Assembly: GCA_017960985.1 (NCBI GenBank)
Contig: JAGCYD010000063.1
Span: forward strand, 1 to 64,000
Length of the DNA stretch: 64,000 nt
Origin: Bacteroidaceae bacterium
GTDB taxonomy: Bacteria; Bacteroidota; Bacteroidia; Bacteroidales; Bacteroidaceae
Direction: 5' to 3'
Positions 1 to 7,499 of this stretch are shown piece after piece (the first letter of the stretch is position 1; the number at the start of each line of letters is the position of its first letter). The notes below the pieces were generated by a model that had not been told where the DNA came from, searched no databases, and saw only the letters and a list, made by a program, of their open reading frames with translations. The position numbers and the translations under genes were made by a program.

Positions 1-599
1 CCAACAAGGTCGATTTCCTCCTGATGGGCAAAGAAGCGTCCGTCCAATCCACCTACCGCCCAATAGTCGGCACTACGAATCAGCAAGGCAGCCCCCGTTG
101 CCCAAAGTACAGATGATATGTCGTCGTATTGTCCTTCGTCCTTCTCAACGGTAGAGAACACACGCCCCCGACAATAAGGATAGCCGTAGGCATCAATAAA
201 TCCACCCGATGCGCCAGCATACTCAAAATACTCAGGTGCCCACTGACACAACAATTTGGGTTGACAGACGGCGACCTCGGTATGTGCATCCATATAGGTC
301 AGCATAGGCTGAAGCCACCCCTCGCGCACCTCGACATCGCTGTTCAGCAGTAAATAGTACTCGGATTCTATCTCCTTTAACCCACGATGATACCCCTCTG
401 CAAAACCATAGTTTCTGTCGAGTTTCACGATACGAACCTGGGGCATTTCGGTTTCAAGATACTGAATACTGTCGTCCGACGAACCATTATCCACAACTAC
501 GACCTCGGCATCGGGTGAGTTCTGTACCACCGAAGGAAGGAAACGGCGCATCATACAGACTCCGTTCCAGTTTAGGATGACTATTGTAACCTTTTTCAT
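1..599 (-). CDS. Family 2 glycosyltransferase, C-terminus cut by window edge
   Basis: Roughly the first 199 residues are in the window; the gene runs off the left edge. The N-terminus reads MKKVTIVILNWNG, followed by VVVDNGSSDDS and LLLNSDVEV, the nucleotide-sugar binding and metal-binding (DxD-like) signatures of GT-A family 2 glycosyltransferases. Near the edge the FFAHQEEIDL stretch matches the acceptor/base region typical of rhamnosyl- and related transferases for cell-surface polysaccharides. It probably acts on the cytoplasmic face of the inner membrane. Its ATG overlaps the stop of mtaB (ATGA, 4 bp), so the two are likely co-translated from the promoter upstream of mtaB. Donor sugar and product cannot be told from the sequence. 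Confidence 0.88.
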   Translation of the reverse strand, partial: MKKVTIVILNWNGVCMMRRFLPSVVQNSPDAEVVVVDNGSSDDSIQYLETEMPQVRIVKLDRNYGFAEGYHRGLKEIESEYYLLLNSDVEVREGWLQPMLTYMDAHTEVAVCQPKLLCQWAPEYFEYAGASGGFIDAYGYPYCRGRVFSTVEKDEGQYDDISSVLWATGAALLIRSADYWAVGGLDGRFFAHQEEIDLV

Positions 600-1933
600 A
601 TAATTTCTCCTATTAAGGCGTCGCCCTTATCATTCCAACCCCCTAAACGCACATTCACAATCGTATTGTCTAATTGTGAATTGGCTAACTCCACCTTAAT
701 ATAGTTATCCGTAAATCCACTCATCACGCCCTTGCGCTTCGTGTGTTCCAAAAGAACGGGACGGACAGTACCTATATATTTATTATAGAACGCACGCGTA
801 TGAGCCTCGCTGACTGCAAGCACCTGCTGACTGCGTTCGTGTTTCAACTCTGGGCGAACTTGGTGGGGGATATTGAGGGCTTTGGTGCCGGGTCGCTCGC
901 TGTAACTGAACACATGATACTGGCTGACGGGCAGATTCTTCATAAACTCCAAGGCTTCGGCAAACAAGGCTTCTGTTTCGCCACGCATACCCACAATTAC
1001 ATCTACTCCAATGAAGGCATCGGGCATTAACTGACGGATGCGCTCAACCTTCTGGGCAAAGAGAGCCGTATCGTAACGGCGGTGCATCAAGCGTAGCACC
1101 TCGTCGCTCCCCGACTGTAGAGGCACATGGAAATGGGGCATAAAAGCCCGACTCTGGGCACAGAACTCCAGAATCTCATCCGTCAATAGGTTGGGCTCTA
1201 TACTACTGATACGATAGCGTGCTATACCCCGAACTTGGTCGAGGGCACGAATCAGGTCGAGAAAACTCTCTCCTGTCGTCTTGCCAAAGTCACCGATATT
1301 CACGCCCGTAATGACGATCTCCTTTCCACCCCGTTGTGCCACATCCTCTGCCTGTGCTACCAAGGAGGTAATTGTCCCGTTACGGCTACGGCCTCGGGCA
1401 AAGGGTATGGTACAATATGTGCAGAAATAGTCACATCCATCCTGGACTTTGAGGAAATACCTCGTTCGGTCGCCACAGGCACAGGAGGGGACAAAAGGAT
1501 TCTCTCCCAACTTCTCTCGTGAAGGGAGGGAAAAAGCCTCGCCCTTTAAGGGAGAGGCGGGGAGGTTCTGGAAGTGTGTTTCTATCATTTCAACTGCCCT
1601 ACCCTTCTGCTCCGTTCCGAGTACAAGACTGACACCGTCAATCTTTGCCACTTCAGCAGGTTTCAGTTGGGCATAGCAACCAGTTACGACAACAAAAGCC
1701 CCTGGATGGCGGCGTATCAATTTATGAATCGCCTGTCGGCATTTGTGGTCGGCCACCTCGGTAACACTACAAGTGTTCACATAACAAATATCGGCAACCT
1801 CATCTTTGGCGGCACGCACAACGCCCATATCTTCCAAGCGTTGTGCCACAGATGCCGTCTCCGCAAAATTCAGTTTACAGCCCAAGGTGAAATAGACTGC
1901 TTTCTTTCCAGCCAATACCGATGAGGATTCCAT
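596..1933 (-). CDS. mtaB: tRNA t6A37 methylthiotransferase MtaB
   Basis: Radical-SAM enzyme that adds a methylthio group to t6A at position 37 of tRNAs reading ANN codons, forming ms2t6A. Visible: N-terminal UPF0004 domain with the three cluster cysteines (TLGCKLNF, NTCSVTE, TGCYAQ), the radical SAM motif CDYFCTYC, and a C-terminal TRAM-like domain. An ATG 36 bp upstream (1969) would extend the ORF. I chose 1933 because a TAACTTTG -7 box lies inside that extension and because MESSSVLAGKKAVYFTLGC starts where the family starts. About residues 123-145 (ASPLKGEAFSLPSREK region) are an insertion between the UPF0004 and radical SAM parts, encoded by a GC-rich palindrome related to ones in mnmA and pnuT. 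The fold and cluster ligands seem intact. Confidence 0.93.
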   Translation of the reverse strand: MESSSVLAGKKAVYFTLGCKLNFAETASVAQRLEDMGVVRAAKDEVADICYVNTCSVTEVADHKCRQAIHKLIRRHPGAFVVVTGCYAQLKPAEVAKIDGVSLVLGTEQKGRAVEMIETHFQNLPASPLKGEAFSLPSREKLGENPFVPSCACGDRTRYFLKVQDGCDYFCTYCTIPFARGRSRNGTITSLVAQAEDVAQRGGKEIVITGVNIGDFGKTTGESFLDLIRALDQVRGIARYRISSIEPNLLTDEILEFCAQSRAFMPHFHVPLQSGSDEVLRLMHRRYDTALFAQKVERIRQLMPDAFIGVDVIVGMRGETEALFAEALEFMKNLPVSQYHVFSYSERPGTKALNIPHQVRPELKHERSQQVLAVSEAHTRAFYNKYIGTVRPVLLEHTKRKGVMSGFTDNYIKVELANSQLDNTIVNVRLGGWNDKGDALIGEII

Positions 1934-1938
1934 GTCCA

Positions 1939-1970
1939 CAAAGTTAGCATAATTCGTGCAATAAGCCAAA
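1939..1970 (-). promoter_or_regulatory. mtaB promoter, only 5 nt before the start codon
   Basis: On the minus strand TTTG, 20 bp, then TAACTTTG, the Bacteroidetes -33/-7 pattern. The -7 box ends 5 nt before the ATG at 1933, so the transcript probably begins at or next to the start codon. Confidence 0.6.
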
Positions 1971-2117
1971 TTTCAATCAAGCCCTTAAAAAATCTTCTTT
2001 TTAATTGTAACATTTATTGGCTTATATATCAGTGTATTACGAGGTAAACCGCTAAATAATCGAAAAAAAGTTGAAAAAAAGTTGAGCCTAAGTGATACAA
2101 CCTATTGAAAAAGTCCG

Positions 2118-2125
2118 TACCTTTG
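2118..2125 (+). promoter_or_regulatory. -7 box upstream of the small lipoprotein gene
   Basis: TACCTTTG fits TAnnTTTG, 52 nt before the ATG at 2177. No good TTTG -33 box is seen at the expected distance. Confidence 0.5.
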
Positions 2126-2176
2126 CATCGGTTTTAAAAGCAATTGATTGTTTTACTAATTTAACTAAAGAAAAAA

Positions 2177-2344
2177 ATGAAGAAGTTAGCATTCTTGTTC
2201 GTAGCTGTAGCAGCTATCTCTTTTGCTTCTTGTGGTAACAAGACTCAGGCAACTGAGGAGGCTGATACTGTAGCAGCTGACACTGTTGAGGTAGTTGATA
2301 CCGTAGCAGCTGACACTGTTGCTGCCGAGGCTGTTGCTGAGTAA
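2177..2344 (+). CDS. Small acidic repeat lipoprotein, 55 aa
   Basis: Begins MKKLAFLFVAVAAISFASC, a signal peptide with a lipobox-like end (FASC) placing the lipidated Cys near residue 19. The mature part is only about 36 residues and consists of acidic, alanine- and valine-rich repeats (VAADTV occurs twice, from a near-perfect 23-bp direct repeat in the DNA). A TAnnTTTG box lies upstream and a hairpin plus T-run directly downstream, so this looks like a complete single-gene unit. Tiny lipoproteins of this composition are common in Bacteroidales, but no function is known to me. It is convergent with rplI. Confidence 0.75.
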   Translation: MKKLAFLFVAVAAISFASCGNKTQATEEADTVAADTVEVVDTVAADTVAAEAVAE

Positions 2345-2368
2345 TCAGAAACGGACAATAGGACAGAG

Positions 2369-2397
2369 GGATTGCACGATAGTGTAATCCTTTTTTT
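2369..2397 (+). terminator. Rho-independent terminator of the small lipoprotein gene
   Basis: GGATTGCAC, 4-nt loop, GTGTAATCC (one wobble), followed by seven T. Confidence 0.75.
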
Positions 2398-2461
2398 GTG
2401 CCCATCAATGAACGGTTTCCAAGAGAAGACTGAAACCTTCAAGATACTTATAGAACAAAAA

Positions 2462-2492
2462 ATGCCCCGACTCCTATATGGAACCGGGGCAT
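2462..2492 (-). terminator. Terminator of the rpsF-rpsR-rplI operon
   Basis: Inverted repeat ATGCCCCG / CGGGGCAT around a 15-nt loop; on the minus strand it is followed by a T-run, 19 bp past the rplI stop. Confidence 0.75.
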
Positions 2493-2510
2493 AGTGTTTC
2501 AACTATCAGA

Positions 2511-3056
2511 TTATTCTGCAGCTGGAGCTTCCTCTTCTACAGGAGCCTCCTCTACTACAGGAGCAGCCTCCTCGACAACAGGTTCAACTTCAGGAGTCTC
2601 CTCTACAATGGGAGCACCTTCAGCAATCACCTTAAAGGGAATCTCGGCAGCAACTTCCTTGTGAAGTTTTACTACTGCTACATAGTCGCCAACAGCCTTT
2701 ACATCCTTCACCACAATCTTCTTGCGGTCGATGTCGAAGCCGAGCTTCTTGAGTTCATCGGCAATCTGCAATGAGTTTACCGAACCATAGATGGCACCCG
2801 AAGTGCTTACCTTCGTTGCAATCGTCAAAGCAACACCTGCCAACTTGTCGGCTACAGCCTGAGCCTCAGCCTTAATCTTAGCAAGTTTCACGGCCTGCTG
2901 ACGCAGGTTCTCGGCAAGTACCTTCTTGGCACTGTCAGATGCGATGACAGCCTTGCCAGTAGGAATAAGAAAGTTACGTCCGTAACCAGACTTAACATTC
3001 ACGATATCGTTCTTGTAACCCAAGCCGATAACATCTTCTTTCAGAATCAATTCCAT
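2511..3056 (-). CDS. rplI: 50S ribosomal protein bL9
   Basis: Large-subunit protein L9, which binds 23S rRNA near the L1 stalk. The N-terminal MELILKEDVIGLGYKNDIV and GYGRNFLIPTGKAV motifs are diagnostic. The usual protein is about 148-150 residues; here roughly 30 extra residues follow, made of Glu/Val/Pro/Ala repeats (EETPEVEPVVEE, AAPVVEEAP) and probably unstructured. Last gene of rpsF-rpsR-rplI, 19 bp after rpsR. Such acidic tails occur in other Bacteroidetes L9 proteins as far as I recall; their role is unknown. Confidence 0.97.
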   Translation of the reverse strand: MELILKEDVIGLGYKNDIVNVKSGYGRNFLIPTGKAVIASDSAKKVLAENLRQQAVKLAKIKAEAQAVADKLAGVALTIATKVSTSGAIYGSVNSLQIADELKKLGFDIDRKKIVVKDVKAVGDYVAVVKLHKEVAAEIPFKVIAEGAPIVEETPEVEPVVEEAAPVVEEAPVEEEAPAAE

Positions 3057-3075
3057 ATATCTTACCTCCTACTTT

Positions 3076-3342
3076 TTATTTCATCAAATCGGTTACAAAA
3101 GGCAACAGAGCCAAATGGCGTGCACGCTTCACGGCCTGAGCCACACGGCGCTGATACTTGAGAGAAGTACCCGTGATACGACGAGGCAGAATCTTACCCT
3201 GCTCGTTCAAGAACTTCTTCAGGAATTCAGGATCCTTGTAGTCGATATACTTAATGCCACTCTTCTTGAAACGGCAGTATTTCTTGCGCTTCGTATCAAT
3301 AACGGGAGCGTTCAAGTAACGGATTTCTGATTGCTGTGCCAT
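3076..3342 (-). CDS. rpsR: 30S ribosomal protein bS18
   Basis: 88 aa. Contains the S18 core [20 protein letters not shown] and [12 protein letters not shown]. It pairs with S6 on the platform of the small subunit. It sits 2 bp after the rpsF stop and 19 bp before rplI, the widely conserved order rpsF-rpsR-rplI. Confidence 0.98.
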   Translation of the reverse strand: MAQQSEIRYLNAPVIDTKRKKYCRFKKSGIKYIDYKDPEFLKKFLNEQGKILPRRITGTSLKYQRRVAQAVKRARHLALLPFVTDLMK

Positions 3343-3344
3343 AG

Positions 3345-3689
3345 TTAAGCCTCCTCCTTGTTAGTTGATTTGTTCCTTCTCTTCTCTGCATACTCTGCAG
3401 CGTACTTCTCCATCTTCACGGTCAGGAAACGAATTACCTTCTCGTCGCGACGGAACTGTACTTCCAATTTCTTGATGAGTTCGGGCTGAGCCTTGAACTC
3501 AAGCATCACATAAAAACCCGTAGATTTCTTCTGGACAGGATAAGCCAACTTCTTCAGGCCCCACAATTCCTCATTGATGATTTCCGCACCATTGTCGGTC
3601 AGGACACCCTTGAACTTGTTTACCGCTTCCTTCATCTGATCATCAGACAAAACGGGAGTTAAAATGAAAACGGTTTCGTACTGGTTCAT
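3345..3689 (-). CDS. rpsF: 30S ribosomal protein bS6
   Basis: 114 aa. Begins [18 protein letters not shown] and carries the S6 core [20 protein letters not shown]. First gene of the rpsF-rpsR-rplI operon. The start is fixed by family alignment and an upstream promoter 50-80 bp away. Confidence 0.97.
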   Translation of the reverse strand: MNQYETVFILTPVLSDDQMKEAVNKFKGVLTDNGAEIINEELWGLKKLAYPVQKKSTGFYVMLEFKAQPELIKKLEVQFRRDEKVIRFLTVKMEKYAAEYAEKRRNKSTNKEEA

Positions 3690-3738
3690 AATACGGTTAA
3701 AATTTGGTTAATTAATTTACTTTGCGCATAAAGCGGTG

Positions 3739-3769
3739 CAAAGGTAGTGTTTTTTTATGAGATAGCCAA
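3739..3769 (-). promoter_or_regulatory. Promoter of the rpsF operon
   Basis: Minus strand TTGG, 19 bp, TACCTTTG; the -7 box ends 49 nt before the rpsF ATG, leaving a leader of about 40 nt. In some bacteria S6:S18 bind their own leader; I could not confirm such a structure here. Confidence 0.7.
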
Positions 3770-3801
3770 GCTTTTCCGCTTACAATATAAAAGATTTTAC
3801 T

Positions 3802-3809
3802 TATCTTTG
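3802..3809 (+). promoter_or_regulatory. -7 box for the secreted protein pair at 3.8-6.5 kb
   Basis: TATCTTTG, 23 nt before the ATG at 3833; divergent from the rpsF promoter. Confidence 0.6.
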
Positions 3810-3832
3810 TTCGTAAATTATCAACTTATACC

Positions 3833-4894
3833 ATGAAAAAGAAACAAATATTATTATTCCTGACAGGATTATTGATGTTGGGCACCATACAGGCACAGAT
3901 GAAGGTAAGCCGTTCTTCTGCGCTGGTCGGAGCCAAAAACATGGTGATTACAACCACTGACGGGTATGTCTACAACTATCTGGTTAGCGACAACGACATC
4001 CCTTTGATACGACTCTCAGACAACTCCATAAGCCTCGGAGAACTGACACTCGAAAAATCAAAGATTAAATCAATACGATTCAAGGAGATGGTGCATCTCT
4101 TGATGGACGAGGACAGCGTCACATTCAATACTTCTGCTACTATGGAGCATGGATTAATCGGTCTGCGAAGAGACTTTGCCATCAATAAATGGAACTCCAT
4201 CATCCTACCCTTGGACCTGACTGGTAAGCAAATTAAAGATGCCTTCGGCGAGGATGCACAACTGGCACAAATTGTTGGGTTCAACTCAGAAGACCAAACC
4301 ATCATTGACTTCCAGACGCAGAACCTTAACACTGACGATGTGGTATTGAACGCCAATTCCCACTATCTCATCTATCCTACACGAGAGCCCGATGTGGCAA
4401 GCGGGAAGGCTATCGCCAACTTCTATAGCTCAAGAGTCTATGGCCCGCTCTACCTCATACCCGATGTGTCGTTAGTTGCTAACCAAAGTATCCCCCGTTT
4501 TCAGATAACCACAACAAACGGCAACACCTCCCTGCTCTTCCGTGGCACATACTACGCCTTAGATGGCACGCTTCTCAGTGGTAGTACCGTAAAGAACAAA
4601 AAGGTGGCACCAAACACATACACTCTGGACGAAGATGCCCAGACATTTGTATTGAACGAGGATTCTATCATCGTAAAAGCCTTTCATTCTTATATCCAAA
4701 TCAAAAAGTCCGAATCACAGAACTTGAAGTTCTGTATTGACGGCATTGAACTGACAGACGGCATCTCCGAGATAGAAGAAATGACTGATTCTAAAAACAA
4801 CAATTACATCTTCGACCTCAGTGGCCGTCGAGTTGCAGTCCCAACCAGAAAAGGCATCTATATTATTAACGGTAAAAAAGTCGTCATCCGATGA
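3833..4894 (+). CDS. Secreted protein with C-terminal sorting-like domain, 353 aa
   Basis: The N-terminus MKKKQILLFLTGLLMLGTIQA is a signal peptide ending before Q. The middle is not recognised. The last ~35 residues (YIFDLSGRRVAVPTRKGIYI then INGKKVVIR) match the short C-terminal domain found on many Prevotella/Porphyromonas secreted proteins, related to type A type IX sorting domains (pattern: aromatic-Asp-x-x-Gly-Arg ... Gly-Ile-Tyr-Ile). No type IX machinery is in the window, so actual sorting is inference. Its TGA overlaps the ATG of the next gene by 4 bp, so the two are translationally coupled. Confidence 0.75.
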   Translation: MKKKQILLFLTGLLMLGTIQAQMKVSRSSALVGAKNMVITTTDGYVYNYLVSDNDIPLIRLSDNSISLGELTLEKSKIKSIRFKEMVHLLMDEDSVTFNTSATMEHGLIGLRRDFAINKWNSIILPLDLTGKQIKDAFGEDAQLAQIVGFNSEDQTIIDFQTQNLNTDDVVLNANSHYLIYPTREPDVASGKAIANFYSSRVYGPLYLIPDVSLVANQSIPRFQITTTNGNTSLLFRGTYYALDGTLLSGSTVKNKKVAPNTYTLDEDAQTFVLNEDSIIVKAFHSYIQIKKSESQNLKFCIDGIELTDGISEIEEMTDSKNNNYIFDLSGRRVAVPTRKGIYIINGKKVVIR

Positions 4895-6459
4895 AACGCA
4901 TAAAACTCTTCCTATTTCTCATCAGTTGTACTTACTTTGCCCTTCCCGCCCTGGCACAAGACACGCTTTGGGTACGCTACGACGACCGTTTCAAAGCAAA
5001 TGGGGTGATTGCGCTGGGCGGAGTGGATTCTATCGACATCAGAAGTAAGCAGTTCCGCATTTATGCCGACAGCCTACCCAATGGCTACCGCACCATAGGT
5101 TATTCCTCACTTGTACCCATAGATGCAGCCAGCATGGTTTTCAGCAACCCCGGACGCTATCTACTAAAACCAAACACCTATAGTGGTACCGACTACACCA
5201 ACGCCAAGGCTACAACGGGCTACAACTTTGCCCACATGGTAGAAGGAGATCACTTTGCCGTATTCTGGGATGCACGATACGGAGAAAATCCCGCCTACAT
5301 CAAACACCCCGACAATGGTTCCGTGGCTAATGCCTACACCGTACTGAACATTTGCGAGAGTTGTTGGAACAAATATGTCGAACTTGGATTTGTAAAAGAG
5401 GGAGAATCTACTACTGACAACTACAAGATTCAACTCTATATCCCCTACCAAAGTGACTGGCGGGCTGACGCCTCAGGTACCGATGGAGTTAACGGCGGGC
5501 GAACAGGTATAGGTCATTTTAATCCCTGGGCAGCCACAGCCCGTGGCGGCCATACGGTGGCTCACGAAGTGGGGCATACTTTCCAATATCTAACATCTGC
5601 CGACTCCGATAGTTTCTGGGAGCGTGGTTTCAACTACGGTTATGGCGATGGCGGTTCCGGTGGCAACGGTTGGTGGGAAAGTTGTGCCGACTGGCAAGCA
5701 TACAAGGTATTCCCCGACCGGCAATTCACAGACGGTGAATACTTCGAAGGACATCTTCCACTCCACCATCTGAATCTACTGCACGAGGACTGGCGCTACC
5801 AAAACTGCTTCATACAAGACTGGTGGTGTATGAAACATGGTTCGGATTTCATCGGCCGCCTATGGCGCGCATCTATACGCCCCGAGGACCCCGTTGAGGT
5901 TTACAAACGCCTCTGCGGACTCACACAAGAGGAGTTCAACGACGAACAGATGGAAGGTTATATGCGAATGGCCACTTGGGACATCGACGGAGTACGCGAT
6001 GCCGCCAAGCACCGCATCGGACAACATCTCAGTGCCAACTATATGACGCGCGTGAGCGGTACTACGGACACCTGGCAAAGCGATGTGGATCACTGCCTTC
6101 AGAACTACGGCTACGCCATTATCAATATGAATACAGCCTTAGCAGGCAAAACCGTCAAGGCCTATTTCAAAGGTATGGCTGGTGCCGACGGTTATCGCAG
6201 CATAAACAAGAGTTATGCAGGATGGCGATATGCTTTCGTGGCATATACAAGTAGCGGCACACGAATCTATGGCGATGTCCAGAGCGATGCCGAAGGAGTT
6301 GCCACGCTGACCGTACCCGCCAATTGCGCTAACCTATTCTTTATTGTTATGGGAGCACCCACCCAACACTGGCATCATCCCTGGGACGACGATTCATCGA
6401 ACGATGAGCAGTGGCCTTATCAGGTACGCTTCGAGAACACCAATATCAAAGGCTATTGA
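4891..6459 (+). CDS. DUF6055-type secreted zinc metallopeptidase-like protein
   Basis: 522 aa with signal peptide (cleavage likely after FALPALA). At residues 225-229 there is HEVGH, the HExxH zinc motif. About 35 residues later NGWWESCADW offers Glu263 as a plausible third ligand, a gluzincin arrangement. The GHTVAHEVGHTFQYL and WWESCAD blocks match the DUF6055 family as I know it; substrates are unknown to me. The first ~90 residues (VRYDDRFKANGVI, GVDSIDI) look like a separate small beta domain resembling the N-terminus of the upstream partner. Coupled by ATGA overlap to the preceding secreted protein. No inhibitor or propeptide is evident. Confidence 0.75.
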   Translation: MKRIKLFLFLISCTYFALPALAQDTLWVRYDDRFKANGVIALGGVDSIDIRSKQFRIYADSLPNGYRTIGYSSLVPIDAASMVFSNPGRYLLKPNTYSGTDYTNAKATTGYNFAHMVEGDHFAVFWDARYGENPAYIKHPDNGSVANAYTVLNICESCWNKYVELGFVKEGESTTDNYKIQLYIPYQSDWRADASGTDGVNGGRTGIGHFNPWAATARGGHTVAHEVGHTFQYLTSADSDSFWERGFNYGYGDGGSGGNGWWESCADWQAYKVFPDRQFTDGEYFEGHLPLHHLNLLHEDWRYQNCFIQDWWCMKHGSDFIGRLWRASIRPEDPVEVYKRLCGLTQEEFNDEQMEGYMRMATWDIDGVRDAAKHRIGQHLSANYMTRVSGTTDTWQSDVDHCLQNYGYAIINMNTALAGKTVKAYFKGMAGADGYRSINKSYAGWRYAFVAYTSSGTRIYGDVQSDAEGVATLTVPANCANLFFIVMGAPTQHWHHPWDDDSSNDEQWPYQVRFENTNIKGY

Positions 6460-6551
6460 TTTTTTCAACGGAAATATTTCGCCGTTTCAAATATTTTATG
6501 TTAATTTGTAATCGAATAAGCGAAAACAAAACAAACACAAAACATATAACT

Positions 6552-6719
6552 ATGAAAAAGTATTTAGGTATTGCGCTAATCGTTCTGGGAGCCATCATCC
6601 TCCTTGTTAGCTACTTGGCAGAATTCGTAGATTACAACCCCGTACAATTCTCGGGTCTGGGGCTGATTATCGCAGGATTGATTGCCCATATTCTTATTAC
6701 AAGAAGGATAAGAGAATAA
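6552..6719 (+). CDS. Two-helix membrane peptide, 55 aa
   Basis: MKKYLGIALIVLGAIILLVS and the SGLGLIIAGLIAHILI segment are two hydrophobic helices linked by ~14 residues (LAEFVDYNPVQF), ending in positively charged RRIRE. Inner-membrane location is likely. An earlier in-frame ATG (6411) lies inside the DUF6055 gene and was not used; 6552 has an A-rich leader and a strong terminator follows. Similar two-helix peptides are widespread in Bacteroidales, but no function is known to me. Confidence 0.7.
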   Translation: MKKYLGIALIVLGAIILLVSYLAEFVDYNPVQFSGLGLIIAGLIAHILITRRIRE

Positions 6720-6738
6720 ATTGACTCACATAAAAAAA

Positions 6739-6772
6739 GAGCGGGGTGGTAACCATTGTTACCACCCCGCTC
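6739..6772. terminator. Bidirectional terminator between the membrane peptide and the response regulator
   Basis: Perfect 15-bp arms (GAGCGGGGTGGTAAC and its complement) around a CATT loop, with A-run before and T-run after, so it can stop transcription from both sides. Confidence 0.9.
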
Positions 6773-6785
6773 TTTTTCATCAGTC

Positions 6786-7496
6786 CTATTCGCCGATCCC
6801 TACACCGTCGGGAACAATCAGTTTATATCCCCTACCGTGTACATTGTTTATCTCAATGGTCGGATCTGCCTTCAAGTGCTTACGCAACTTCGTAATATAG
6901 ACATCCATCGAACGGGCATTGAAGTAGTTGTCATCTGCCCAGATGCTTTTCAGTGCCAGCTCGCGAAGCAGTACATCATTGGCATGCGCACAGAGCAGAG
7001 CCAACAATTCACTCTCCTTGGTGGTCAGTTTTACCTGTTCCTTCCCGAGGGAAAGCGTCTGACGCTGGGTGTCAAATTCAAACTTACCCAGTTTGTACTC
7101 CGTTACAGGTTTTGTCTTCTTACCTTGGACACGGCGCAGGATTGCCTCCATACGGAACACCAGTTCATCCATAGAGAATGGCTTGGTTACATAATCATCG
7201 GCACCAATCTTGAAGCCTTCGAAGATATCCTCCTTTAGATTCTTTGCCGTGAGGAAGATGATAGGAACATCGGTATTCAGCTCTCGAATCTCCTGAGCCA
7301 GTGTGAAGCCATCTTTCTTCGGCATCATCACATCGAGCACGCACATATCGTAGTGGCTCTTCATAAAAGCCCGCGCGCCGGCATCGCCATCCAGATACAA
7401 CTCGGCATCGTAGCCCTTTGCCTGCAAGTACTCTCTCAACAACATGCCCAGACTCTCGTCGTCCTCACATAGTAAGATGTGTTGTTTCGTTTCCAT
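6786..7496 (-). CDS. rprY: OmpR-family response regulator, RprY-like
   Basis: 236 aa. Receiver domain at residues 1-125 with the acidic pocket CEDD, phospho-acceptor Asp in CVLDVMMP, Thr in FLTAKN and Lys in VTKPFS. C-terminal winged helix (KLTTKESELLALL, then ARSMDVYITKLRKHL and GRGYKLIVP). Three bp after the histidine kinase stop, so co-transcribed with it. The pair resembles RprX/RprY of Bacteroides, a system linked to stress and outer-membrane functions; the symbol is by similarity only. The gene ends just before a strong bidirectional terminator. Confidence 0.9.
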   Translation of the reverse strand: METKQHILLCEDDESLGMLLREYLQAKGYDAELYLDGDAGARAFMKSHYDMCVLDVMMPKKDGFTLAQEIRELNTDVPIIFLTAKNLKEDIFEGFKIGADDYVTKPFSMDELVFRMEAILRRVQGKKTKPVTEYKLGKFEFDTQRQTLSLGKEQVKLTTKESELLALLCAHANDVLLRELALKSIWADDNYFNARSMDVYITKLRKHLKADPTIEINNVHGRGYKLIVPDGVGIGE

Positions 7497-7499
7497 AGT

